From assembly GCF_013294115.1 (NCBI RefSeq), contig NZ_JABSNP010000020.1, positions 20,110-84,109 of the forward strand: 64,000 nucleotides of DNA. Direction: 5' to 3'. The position numbers and the translations under genes are program-made. The notes beneath the pieces are model-generated. The model worked only from the letters and a program-made list of their open reading frames with translations, did no database searches and was not told the origin of the DNA. Shown here in pieces: positions 7,849 through 14,504 of this stretch; within the stretch, counting starts at the first letter, position 1; the number at the start of each line of letters is the position of its first letter. This DNA is from Hymenobacter caeli. GTDB taxonomy: Bacteria; Bacteroidota; Bacteroidia; Cytophagales; Hymenobacteraceae.

Positions 7849-8841
7849 TTATTTGGCCGGGCCCGGGCCCCGGGCCCGGCCCAGGTACTGAAGCGCGAGG
7901 ATGGTGAACAGCAAGGCCCCGCCCGGGGCCGCTACCAGCCACCACGCAGTGGGTTCGGTGCGGGCCGTGCCCAGCAGGTGCCCCCAGCTGGGCACTTCGG
8001 GCGGCAGGCCAATGCCCAGGAACGAGAGGGTGCTTTCGAGGGCCAGTAAACTCGCCAGGCTCAGGGGGAAGGCCGTGCGCAGCGGCAGGCAGGCGTGGGG
8101 CAGGGCCTGCCGCCACCACACGCGGCCGGCCGGTAGCCCCAGGGCCCGGGCCGCGGCCACAAACGGCTGGGCCGTTACCCGCAGCATCGCGGCCCGCACC
8201 AGGCGGGCCGGGCCGGGCCACGCCGTGAGCACCAGCACGGCCAGCAGCCCCCCCGGCGTCAGCGGCAGGGTGCCGGCCAGCGCCACCACCAGCACCAGCC
8301 GGGGCACGGCCCCCAGCAGGGCCGTGGCCCCGAGCACGCCCGCATCGAGCGGCACGGGCCAGCGCCGGCCCCAGCGGGGCCCGCCCAACAGGGTGCCGGC
8401 CAGCCCCAGGCCAGCGCCCACCAGGGCTGCCGGGGCCCCGGGCAATGCCAGCGCCCACCACCCCGCGCCCAGCGCGGCGGCCCAGGCCGGCCAGGGCACC
8501 CGCCAGCCGTGGTTGCGCCAAAAGCCGGCCGCGCCCCCTAGCAGGGCCCCCAGGGCGGTGGCCAGCACGGCGGCCCCCAAGCTGATGCCCACGGCCGTGC
8601 GGGCCCCAAAAATCATTTCGGCCAGTACGTCGCGGCCCGAGGGGTCGGTGCCCAACCAGTGGGCGCTGCCGGCCGCCAGGGGCGGGGTGGCCAAGTGGGC
8701 CAGGTCGGGCTGCGCGGGCGCGTAGGCCAGGGGCAGCAGCGGACCCAGGGCGGCCAGGGCGGCCACGGCCGCCAGCCAGCCCAGGGCCAGCGCCCGTCCG
8801 CCCCGAGCCCGTGCGATGCCGATCGGTGCCGAGGCCTTCAC
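7849..8841 (-). CDS. Dpp/Opp-type ABC transporter permease (DppC-like)
   Basis: 330 aa, GTG start overlapping the stop of the preceding permease by 4 nt, so translation is probably coupled. It is an inner-membrane subunit of a peptide or nickel-type importer. The N-terminal transmembrane helix is followed by WLGTDPSGRDVLAEMIFGARTA, a hallmark of DppC/OppC, and the EAA-type loop (AAARALGLPAGRVWWRQALPHA) contacts the ATPase. Several extra hydrophobic Ala/Gly/Leu-rich segments in the middle make it slightly longer than usual. No ATPase gene is adjacent, so the ATP-binding subunits must come from elsewhere. Confidence 0.85.
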   Translation of the reverse strand: MKASAPIGIARARGGRALALGWLAAVAALAALGPLLPLAYAPAQPDLAHLATPPLAAGSAHWLGTDPSGRDVLAEMIFGARTAVGISLGAAVLATALGALLGGAAGFWRNHGWRVPWPAWAAALGAGWWALALPGAPAALVGAGLGLAGTLLGGPRWGRRWPVPLDAGVLGATALLGAVPRLVLVVALAGTLPLTPGGLLAVLVLTAWPGPARLVRAAMLRVTAQPFVAAARALGLPAGRVWWRQALPHACLPLRTAFPLSLASLLALESTLSFLGIGLPPEVPSWGHLLGTARTEPTAWWLVAAPGGALLFTILALQYLGRARGPGPAK

Positions 8842-9905
8842 GACACGCGGGGGTCAAGCCAGCGGGCCCCGGCATCGGCCAGCAGCAGGGCCAGCAGGCG
8901 GGCGGCCCCCACCAGTAGCACCCCGCCCACCAGCACTGGGTAGTCGCGGGTGGCGGCGGCTTCGGCCAGCAAGCGGCCCATGCCGGGCAAAGAAAAAATG
9001 GTTTCCACCACCACCGCGCCCGCCACCAGCGCGGGCAGCAGGTCGACCACCAGCGGCAGCACCGGCAGCAGGGCGTTGCGCAGCGCGTGCCGCCGCACCA
9101 CCCGCCGTACCGACAAGCCCTTGGCGCGGGCCGTAACGGCGTAGTCGGCGCGCATTTCATGAGCCAGCGACGCCTCCAACTGCAAGGCCAACTCGGGCAC
9201 CGCGCCCAGCACCAGGCAGGCTAGGGGCAGCAAGCAGGCCCCCAGGGCCACCAGGCCATCTTCGGCCCCGGCTTGTTCGTAGGTGGGAAACCAGTTCAGG
9301 GCATCGGGGTTGGCCAGCAGCAGCAGCAGGCCCGTAGCCAGCACGAAGAGGGGCAGGGCTTGCAGGCCGGCCAGCGCGGCCAGCGCGGGCCGCCGCCACC
9401 AGGGGCCCCGCGCCAGCCCGGCGGCCAGCGCCAGGGCAACGGCCAGGGCCAGCACCGCGGCGGTGCCGGTAAGGGGCAGGGTGTAAAGCAGGGCGGTGGC
9501 CAGGCGGGCCGCCACCGGCTGGCCGTCGCGAAACGAGGTGCCCAAGTCGCCGCGCAACAGGGCCCCCAACCACCGGTGGTACTGGTTGCGCGGGCCGTTC
9601 CAGTGCCAGCCCGGGCGCTGCCCGGGCCCCGCCACCGGGCGTGAAAAATAAAAAAGCGGCACGTCGAGGCCCAAACGCTGGCGGGCGGCCCGCTGCGCCA
9701 GCTGGTGCGCACCGGGAGTTTCGGCAGCAGTGGCTTGCATTTCAGTGGGCTCCGTCAGGCCCAGGGCGGCGTCGGAAGTCGGGGCCCAGCGGCTCAGCAA
9801 AAAGAGGAGCGATGCCAGCGCCCACACCGCCAGCGCCGCCCGGCCCGCCCGCCGAAAAATTCCGTTTCCCACGGCTACGGGACGGCGACCACCGGCGTGG
9901 TCCAT
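8838..9905 (-). CDS. Dpp/Opp-type ABC transporter permease (DppB-like)
   Basis: 355 aa from the ATG at 9905, which overlaps the end of the binding-protein gene by 31 nt; a GTG at 9872 just after that stop is an alternative start. It has an N-terminal membrane helix (RAALAVWALASLLFLLSRW), RLGLDVPLFYF, GDLGTSFRDGQPV and the cytoplasmic EAA loop YAVTARAKGLSVRRVVRRHA, all typical of DppB/OppB. It would form the permease dimer with the DppC-like product encoded next. The gene order binding protein, DppB, DppC is the standard peptide-importer order. Confidence 0.87.
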   Translation of the reverse strand: MDHAGGRRPVAVGNGIFRRAGRAALAVWALASLLFLLSRWAPTSDAALGLTEPTEMQATAAETPGAHQLAQRAARQRLGLDVPLFYFSRPVAGPGQRPGWHWNGPRNQYHRWLGALLRGDLGTSFRDGQPVAARLATALLYTLPLTGTAAVLALAVALALAAGLARGPWWRRPALAALAGLQALPLFVLATGLLLLLANPDALNWFPTYEQAGAEDGLVALGACLLPLACLVLGAVPELALQLEASLAHEMRADYAVTARAKGLSVRRVVRRHALRNALLPVLPLVVDLLPALVAGAVVVETIFSLPGMGRLLAEAAATRDYPVLVGGVLLVGAARLLALLLADAGARWLDPRVS

Positions 9906-11629
9906 TTGATGGCCGCCGCCGCGTAGCCGGGTTTGAGGCCCCCCGGGTACAGGTGAACCAGGCGGCGGTCGGCAGCCAGGCAATTGGGGCGGAAGAAGAG
10001 CGGCACCAACGGCATCTCCTCACGCATCAGCCGCTGGAACTTACGCAGCAGCCGGGCCCGCGAATCGAGGGTGTTCGCCAGCGGAATGGCCTCGATGAGG
10101 CGGTCGCTGGCCGGCGTGCCGAACCCGGTCAGATTACCCGCTCCTACGGTTTTTGAGTGTAGGATAGGGGCGAAATTGAAGTAGAAGGGGTTGCCTTTGA
10201 GCAGCCGCAGGTACACATCAAAATCACCGGCCTGCAAAGCCGAACTGAAAGAGGCATTCTCGGTGGGCCGCAGCTCCACCGCAATGCCCAGGCGGGCGGC
10301 GGCGGCCCGAAATTGCAGCCCAATGGTTTCAAAAGCGGTTTCGCCGGCCCGGTAACGCACCAGGAGCGTGAGGCGCTGGGGCGGGGTTTTCGGGGCAAGC
10401 TGCCGCGTCCAAAAGGTGTCCGATGCGGTGCTTTCGCGGTGCCAGCCGGCCTGGCGTAGCAGGGCCACTGCCCGAGCGGGGTCAAGGGCCAGTGGCGGCA
10501 GGCTGTCGGCATAGTTGCGGGTATCGGTGGGGTGCACCAAGCCCACTGTGCACTGCCCCAAACCGGCCTGGGTGGCGAGCAGCAGCGCTTTCGGGTCGAA
10601 AAGAAAGCCCAGGGCTTGGCGGGTGAGGCGGTTGCTCAGGGCCGGCCGCCGGGTGTTAAAACCGGCGTAAACCAAGTCGTAGGAAAGGCTGGTGTAAAAA
10701 GCCAGCTGCTGCCGGGCCGCCGCCGAGGCCTGAAGCCGCCGAAATTCGCGGACGGGCACCTGTGGGTACACGTTGACCGAGCCCCGGCGCAGCGCCAGCG
10801 CCGCGCTGGCTTCGTTGGGAATTATTACGAAATCAAGCTCCGACGGCTGCGCTTCCAGTACGGGCGGCGCGGGTCGGAGGGCATCCGCCCACCAGTGTGG
10901 CTTGCGCTGAAACCGCAGCAAGTGGTCTTTGTCCCACCGCACCAACTGGTACGGGCCGCTGCCCGGAATGCGGCCGGGGTACAACGCCAAATTGGCCCGC
11001 GCGTAGCGCCGGGCCAATTTGACTAGTATCGAATCGGCAGGAGCCGTGGCGGCGCGGTCGTTAAGGGCTCCCAGCTGGTAAGGCCGCAGGCTGCCTTTCG
11101 GGTCGAGCGCGGCCTCGGGTAAGATCAAAAAATCGCCGGATTCCTGGACTAATCCCGGGGCCTGGCCATTGCATACCAAGGTAAATCGTCGCGGGTCAGT
11201 AGGGTCGAAACGAATGTCCCGGATGAAACCGAATTGGGCCTTGTTGGCCTCGTTGGGCAGGCCCGGCACCTGCATCAGTTTTAGCGTAAATGCCACGTCA
11301 CGGGCCAGGACGGGCCGGCCACCGTCCCAGGTCGCGGTTGGGCGCAGGTGGTACGTAACGAGCGTCAGCGAATCGCCAGCAAATTGGACTTTGGGCAGCG
11401 AGTCGGCCAATGCCGGTGCGTAGCGCTTGGTTGAATAATCTACGCTAAGCAAGCAGAGGTGCAGCAGATTATTGGCGTCAATGGCGCTCTGGTTGGGCGT
11501 AACCAGTGGGTCAAGGCTCTCCGGGTCGCGCGTCCACAAAATGCGGACTGGTTGGCCCTCGACGGTTCTGCGCTTCGAACACGAAACAAGCAGAACTATC
11601 AGCAAGCTGACAAGTAGAAGTTTTACCAT
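9875..11629 (-). CDS. ABC transporter substrate-binding lipoprotein, family 5 (DppA/OppA type)
   Basis: 584 aa from ATG 11629. The N-terminus MVKLLLVSLLIVLLVSC is a lipoprotein signal with Cys17 in the lipobox, so the protein is membrane-anchored. The body has the family-5 pattern: LWTRDPESLDPLVTP near the start, TYHLRPTATWDGGRPVLARDVAFTLK, GSGPYQLVRWDKDHLL and C-terminal PLVPLFF. Family-5 proteins mostly bind peptides (family knowledge); the ligand here is unknown. It lies 72 nt downstream of the triple-repeat peptide gene and is probably in the same operon, which makes the peptide or its fragments a candidate ligand (inference). Confidence 0.88.
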   Translation of the reverse strand: MVKLLLVSLLIVLLVSCSKRRTVEGQPVRILWTRDPESLDPLVTPNQSAIDANNLLHLCLLSVDYSTKRYAPALADSLPKVQFAGDSLTLVTYHLRPTATWDGGRPVLARDVAFTLKLMQVPGLPNEANKAQFGFIRDIRFDPTDPRRFTLVCNGQAPGLVQESGDFLILPEAALDPKGSLRPYQLGALNDRAATAPADSILVKLARRYARANLALYPGRIPGSGPYQLVRWDKDHLLRFQRKPHWWADALRPAPPVLEAQPSELDFVIIPNEASAALALRRGSVNVYPQVPVREFRRLQASAAARQQLAFYTSLSYDLVYAGFNTRRPALSNRLTRQALGFLFDPKALLLATQAGLGQCTVGLVHPTDTRNYADSLPPLALDPARAVALLRQAGWHRESTASDTFWTRQLAPKTPPQRLTLLVRYRAGETAFETIGLQFRAAAARLGIAVELRPTENASFSSALQAGDFDVYLRLLKGNPFYFNFAPILHSKTVGAGNLTGFGTPASDRLIEAIPLANTLDSRARLLRKFQRLMREEMPLVPLFFRPNCLAADRRLVHLYPGGLKPGYAAAAIKWTTPVVAVP

Positions 11630-11630
11630 G

Positions 11631-11658
11631 GCCAAGCAGCTGGGTCAAGCCGCTTGGC
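11631..11658 (-). promoter_or_regulatory. Hairpin in the leader between peptide gene and binding-protein gene
   Basis: GCCAAGC (11631-11637) and GCTTGGC (11652-11658) can pair across 14 nt. The hairpin lies between the stop of the peptide gene and the start codon at 11629, practically at the ribosome-binding position, so it could attenuate translation of the importer relative to the peptide. Confidence 0.35.
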
Positions 11659-11701
11659 AATATATACCCTTGCGGGGCTATTGAAGGTAAACCAGGTCTA
11701 T

Positions 11702-11920
11702 CTAGTCGTTGCCCCAGCCGCCGCTGCCGCCCTGAGCGGCAGTTGTAGAATGAGCCGTGATATCGTTGCCCCAGCCGCCGCTGCCGCCCTGAACAGCATT
11801 CGTCTTCGCAGGCCCGGTGATATCGTTGCCCCAGCCGCCACTGCCGCCATTATTGGTCACTGAAGGGTTGCTGGTGATGGAGAAAATTTGAAAGAGGGCG
11901 AAGGCGATGATTTCAAACAT
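11702..11920 (-). CDS. Precursor peptide with three GGSGGWGND units
   Basis: 72 aa from the ATG at 11920. Residues 1-24 form a hydrophobic leader (MFEIIAFALFQIFSI, then TSNPSVTNN). Then GGSGGWGND occurs three times at residues 25-33, 45-53 and 64-72, the last ending exactly at the C-terminus. The linkers ITGPAKTNAVQ and ITAHSTTAAQ differ between units. The precursor resembles a multi-copy pheromone or RiPP precursor in layout. No modifying enzyme (ATP-grasp, lanthionine, lasso cyclase, radical SAM) is adjacent, so an unmodified signal peptide is at least as likely. It is first in line before the peptide-importer genes. I do not recognise the family. A TTG at 11962 could extend the leader but would lie upstream of the predicted transcription start. 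Confidence 0.75.
   Translation of the reverse strand: MFEIIAFALFQIFSITSNPSVTNNGGSGGWGNDITGPAKTNAVQGGSGGWGNDITAHSTTAAQGGSGGWGND
11705..11850 (-). repeat. Three tandem in-frame coding repeats
   Basis: The block ATCGTTGCCCCAGCCGCC (plus strand, starting at 11706, 11763 and 11823 with slight changes) repeats with periods of 57 and 60 nt, both multiples of three. The two 3'-proximal units are identical over about 28 nt; the third differs by a few bases. The conservation follows the encoded GGSGGWGND, while the linkers diverge. Confidence 0.9.
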
Positions 11921-11959
11921 GTGGAAAGTAGCAAGATGATGAGAACTTTTTGAATGATA

Positions 11960-12015
11960 CAAAGCTCACTCTCATCATGCAATCCACAAAAGGACACTTG
12001 TATTATAAATGTGAC
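11960..12015 (-). promoter_or_regulatory. Motif GTCACA-N10-AAGTGTCC with promoter of the peptide gene, copy 2
   Basis: On the minus strand GTCACA-N10-AAGTGTCC (12015-11992) is followed one base later by TTTG (11990-11987), then 19 nt, then GAGCTTTG (11967-11960), a near-consensus -7 box. The predicted transcript would start near 11953, leaving about 33 nt before the ATG at 11920. The motif immediately upstream of -33 is the position expected for an activator site. Confidence 0.6.
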
Positions 12016-12067
12016 TATAATAAATCAAATAATTATTTGTACTAAATGAATTGAGTATTATGATTTA

Positions 12068-12145
12068 TCATCGAATATTTTTAAGTATCATAAGCCGTAG
12101 TTCGTTGAAGACTGCAAAAAACGCTATAATTGTGACATCAAGCAT
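12068..12145 (-). pseudogene. Possible vestigial second peptide leader
   Basis: A 25-codon reading frame starts at ATG 12145 (MLDVTIIAFFAVFNELRL) and stops at 12068. The first 15 residues resemble the leader of the triple-repeat peptide (MFEIIAFALFQIFSI): an acidic residue at position 3, then IIAF and a Phe-rich hydrophobic run. It has its own upstream copy of the GTCACA-N10-AAGTGTCC motif and a promoter-like pair. It has no repeat units, so it would be a decayed duplicate; chance resemblance of two short hydrophobic peptides cannot be excluded. Confidence 0.35.
12113..12140 (-). promoter_or_regulatory. Variant motif TGCAAAAA-N10-TGTGACATCA
   Basis: Plus-strand TGCAAAAA (12113-12120), 10 nt, then TGTGACATCA. 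It matches the variant at 7805-7832 in both blocks and spacing. It overlaps the short frame ending at 12068, so part of the conservation could be coding. Confidence 0.3.
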
Positions 12146-12172
12146 TCTTTTATGAAGATAAAATCTCTGGTG

Positions 12173-12227
12173 TAAATTTCCGATGATTGCGACGTTCACC
12201 AAAGGACACTTTGCCCGTTTTTGTGAC
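12173..12227 (-). promoter_or_regulatory. Motif GTCACA-N10-AAGTGTCC with promoter-like pair, copy 3
   Basis: Minus strand: GTCACA-N10-AAGTGTCC (12227-12204), directly followed by TTTG (12203-12200), 19 nt, and GAAATTTA (12180-12173). The TTTG-N19-GAnnTTT layout is the same as at copy 2. It points toward the vestigial frame at 12145. Because it also lies 64 nt before the divergent gene starting at 12291, it could influence both directions. The remaining 11921-12290 sequence is strongly AT-rich and holds no other gene I can support. Confidence 0.5.
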
Positions 12228-12290
12228 GTGTTGCTACTTGAGGCAATGTTCGGGTAAATTATAAAGTCGGATTAGAAAAGAACTTTTTCA

Positions 12291-13823
12291 ATGAAAGAGC
12301 TGAAAAATTTAGCCCGAATTGTGACATCGCGCAAGCTCGCGTTTCCTCCTTTGTTAGATTTCGAGGTGGGCGACAAGATGAAAGAGAACAGGCTGGTCAC
12401 AGCGTTGATAGAGGGGGACGAGCCCACGCGGACGCAGTTAGTGCGAAATTTATATAGCCAGGTTACGCCAGGGAATGAAGCTTCTTTTCGCAAGCTGCAT
12501 TCACGGGTTATGAGCAAATTGCTGAATAATCTGTATTTTCTAGATCATACGGACGCTCGCCATATTGTTTCTCGTCGGTATGAGTTGGAATGCTTGGACC
12601 TGCTTCACAAGGCCAGTATCCTGTATGCAGAAGGAGAATATCCATTGACGACGCGATTATTGTTGCGATGCCTACGCGCCGCCCAAAACGACAATTTTAC
12701 GGCTTATGCAGTGCAATCGGCGCGTCTGCTGCGCAATCTCTATTCGCAACAGCGCCAGCGTAAAAGCTACGGTGCCATATCCAAAACCTTGGAGAAATTG
12801 CAGCAGGTGCGTGGTTGGGAAGAAGAAGCAGAAATTATTTACAGCGATGTTCGTTTAGCTATGGCGGGCACGGTAAAGGCTAGGCGGGCACTGCTGCCAA
12901 AGACCCCAACCTATTTGGTACGCCTAGAGAATTTGCACCGACTAGCCAAAACATTTACTACGGGTAACTACCTGTATCAAATGCGGTTAGCTCAACAAGA
13001 GCTAACGGGTAACTACGCTGAAGTCATCAAAATCACGGCGGAGGCGGCGCGGCAGCTTAAAGCAGGAAAGCTCAACCCGCGCCGGTTCGACGTGCGCTTC
13101 AATCATTTCATGAGCGTATATGCGCACTTGCTGAGCCGGCAGGCCGAGAAAGGGCTTAAGCTGGCGGCGACTTACGACAAGGATTTTCACCCGTCGTCGG
13201 GCAACTGGTTTTATTTTCAGGAGCATTACCTGCTGCTGGCCTTGCACGCGGGCAACTACGTGCAAGCCCGGCAGGTGCTGCAAACGGCCACGGGCAACGC
13301 CAGCTTCAGCAAGCAGCGGGAGGCGGCGCAGCAGCGGTGGGAGCTGTTTCGGGCGTATGTGGACTTTGTGCTGCCGCCGGCCCGGCCCACGCCGGTGCGG
13401 CGGCGCCAAATGGCGCAGTGGGCCCTGACGATTCCCGAATACAGCCGCGACAAGCGGGGCCACAACGTGGCCATTCTGGTGATGCAGGTGCTGTACTTCC
13501 TGCGCCAGCGCGACCTGGACGCCGTGCTGCTGCGGGCCGACCGGCTGCGCAAGTACCAGCAGCGCCACCTGCGCGAGGCGGCCAACCTGCGCACCCGGCT
13601 GTTTCTGCGGCTGCTGCTGGTGGCGGTGGAGCAGGAGTTCGACCCCGAGCGCAGCGCCTGGCACGCCCGGCCGCTCCTCAAGCAGCTGGAGGAAGCGCCC
13701 CCGCCCGGCGAGGCGTTCGCGGAGGTGGAAATCATTCCCTACGACACGCTGTGGCAGCTGGCCCTGCACGAGCTGCGGGCGGGGCCCCCGCTGGCGGGCG
13801 GTGCGGCGGCCGGCCCGCAGTAG
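12291..13823 (+). CDS. Alpha-helical repeat protein, possible winged-helix/TPR-like regulator
   Basis: 510 aa, no signal peptide or membrane helix, so cytoplasmic. Residues about 35-90 (RLVTALIEGDEPTRTQLVRN, then a helix FRKLHSRVMSKLLNNLYFLD) resemble the DNA-binding winged helix of SARP/AfsR-type activators in helix spacing (inference by eye). The rest, to about 450, is helical and TPR-like with paired helices such as YYLLL-type and AGNYVQARQVLQTA segments. HTH plus helical repeats is the architecture of peptide-sensing regulators in Firmicutes (RRNPP) and of SARPs. It is divergent from the peptide/importer operon. Codon use is AT-rich for the first 260 residues and GC-rich afterwards, suggesting a mosaic gene. 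Function is unproven. Confidence 0.65.
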   Translation: MKELKNLARIVTSRKLAFPPLLDFEVGDKMKENRLVTALIEGDEPTRTQLVRNLYSQVTPGNEASFRKLHSRVMSKLLNNLYFLDHTDARHIVSRRYELECLDLLHKASILYAEGEYPLTTRLLLRCLRAAQNDNFTAYAVQSARLLRNLYSQQRQRKSYGAISKTLEKLQQVRGWEEEAEIIYSDVRLAMAGTVKARRALLPKTPTYLVRLENLHRLAKTFTTGNYLYQMRLAQQELTGNYAEVIKITAEAARQLKAGKLNPRRFDVRFNHFMSVYAHLLSRQAEKGLKLAATYDKDFHPSSGNWFYFQEHYLLLALHAGNYVQARQVLQTATGNASFSKQREAAQQRWELFRAYVDFVLPPARPTPVRRRQMAQWALTIPEYSRDKRGHNVAILVMQVLYFLRQRDLDAVLLRADRLRKYQQRHLREAANLRTRLFLRLLLVAVEQEFDPERSAWHARPLLKQLEEAPPPGEAFAEVEIIPYDTLWQLALHELRAGPPLAGGAAAGPQ

Positions 13824-13857
13824 CGCGGGCCGGGGCCCGGTTGGGGGGCTCGGCCGG

Positions 13858-14454
13858 CTACGGCACCACCACGACGGCCCGGCTCGCGCAGTGGCTGTCG
13901 CGGCAGGCGGGGTTACCGTAGGCCCGTAAAATGAGGCGCACAGCGAACGTGCCCGGCTTGCGGAAGGCGTGCGTAACGTGCTTGCCCTGGGCCAGCAGGC
14001 CGTCGCGGAAGTCCCACGACACCTCCATCTGGCCGCAGCTGGGCAGCTGAGCCTGGGGGGCGTCGAACACCACGGCTTCGCCCACGTGCACTTGCAGGGC
14101 CGAAGCCGTGAAATCGACGATGTCCTGGCTGCGCAGCAGCACGGGGAAGGTGCGCTCGGCGCGGCGCACTTCGCCGGTGCTGTCCACGCGCACGTCGAGC
14201 TGCACGGTGTAGTCCTTCAGCTCGGCGTAGCAGTGCGACACGGTGAGGCCGGTGAGGGTGGTGCCGTCGCCCATCTGCCAGAGGTAGGTGAGGGCCCCGG
14301 CGGCGGGGTCGACGGAGCGGCGGGCGTCGAAATCGACGCACAGCTGCGCGGGCTGGGGAGCGCAGTCGGGGGGCGGGGCCTGGGCGCGGCCCACGGCGGG
14401 ACCGCTCAGCGCGGCAAGCAGAAGTAGGCAGAATGGCCGCACGGGCAAAGGCAA
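13858..14454 (-). CDS. Exported PKD-domain protein
   Basis: About 198 aa. No ATG is present; starts are TTG 14454 or GTG 14442, both leaving the signal peptide RPFCLLLLAALSGPAVGRAQA. Two PKD-like beta-sandwich repeats are visible: one around YLWQMGDGTTLTGLTVSHCY and a second around VSWDFRDGLLAQGKHVTHAF, each with the W-x-F/M-G-D/R-D-G core and a following H-x-F/Y. Four or more cysteines in the mature part may form disulphides. Such proteins usually mediate binding at the cell surface. It lacks a T9SS sorting domain. The preceding gene on this strand encodes a LytTR regulator. Confidence 0.75.
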   Translation of the reverse strand: MPLPVRPFCLLLLAALSGPAVGRAQAPPPDCAPQPAQLCVDFDARRSVDPAAGALTYLWQMGDGTTLTGLTVSHCYAELKDYTVQLDVRVDSTGEVRRAERTFPVLLRSQDIVDFTASALQVHVGEAVVFDAPQAQLPSCGQMEVSWDFRDGLLAQGKHVTHAFRKPGTFAVRLILRAYGNPACRDSHCASRAVVVVP

Positions 14455-14504
14455 AAGAGGGGTGAGCGAAAGGCGGGGAAGCGGGCCCCGGGGCCCGCCG
14501 GTGG

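Noticed and set aside
11705..11850. CRISPR-like tandem repeats
   Set aside because: The 57- and 60-nt periods keep one reading frame and the units encode GGSGGWGND; there are only three copies, spacers are not of uniform length and no cas gene is near.
11654..11863. 69-aa plus-strand frame with APAAAAALS repeats
   Set aside because: It is the antisense reading of the triple-repeat peptide gene; the minus-strand frame has the leader, the exact C-terminal repeat and an upstream promoter.
11702..11920. Lasso or graspetide precursor
   Set aside because: Gly1 to Asp9 spacing of GGSGGWGND would allow a lasso ring, but the last copy has no tail residues and no lasso cyclase, B-protein or ATP-grasp gene lies nearby.
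11992..12015. Sigma-54 or CRP site reading of the bipartite motif
   Set aside because: There is no TGGCAC-N5-TTGC pattern, and TGTGAC is only half of a CRP site with no inverted partner at the right spacing.
12318..12327. TTGTGACATC inside the start of the 12291 gene as another motif copy
   Set aside because: It lies within coding sequence (Ile-Val-Thr-Ser), lacks an upstream GGACACTT or TGCARAAA block and cannot be separated from codon effects.
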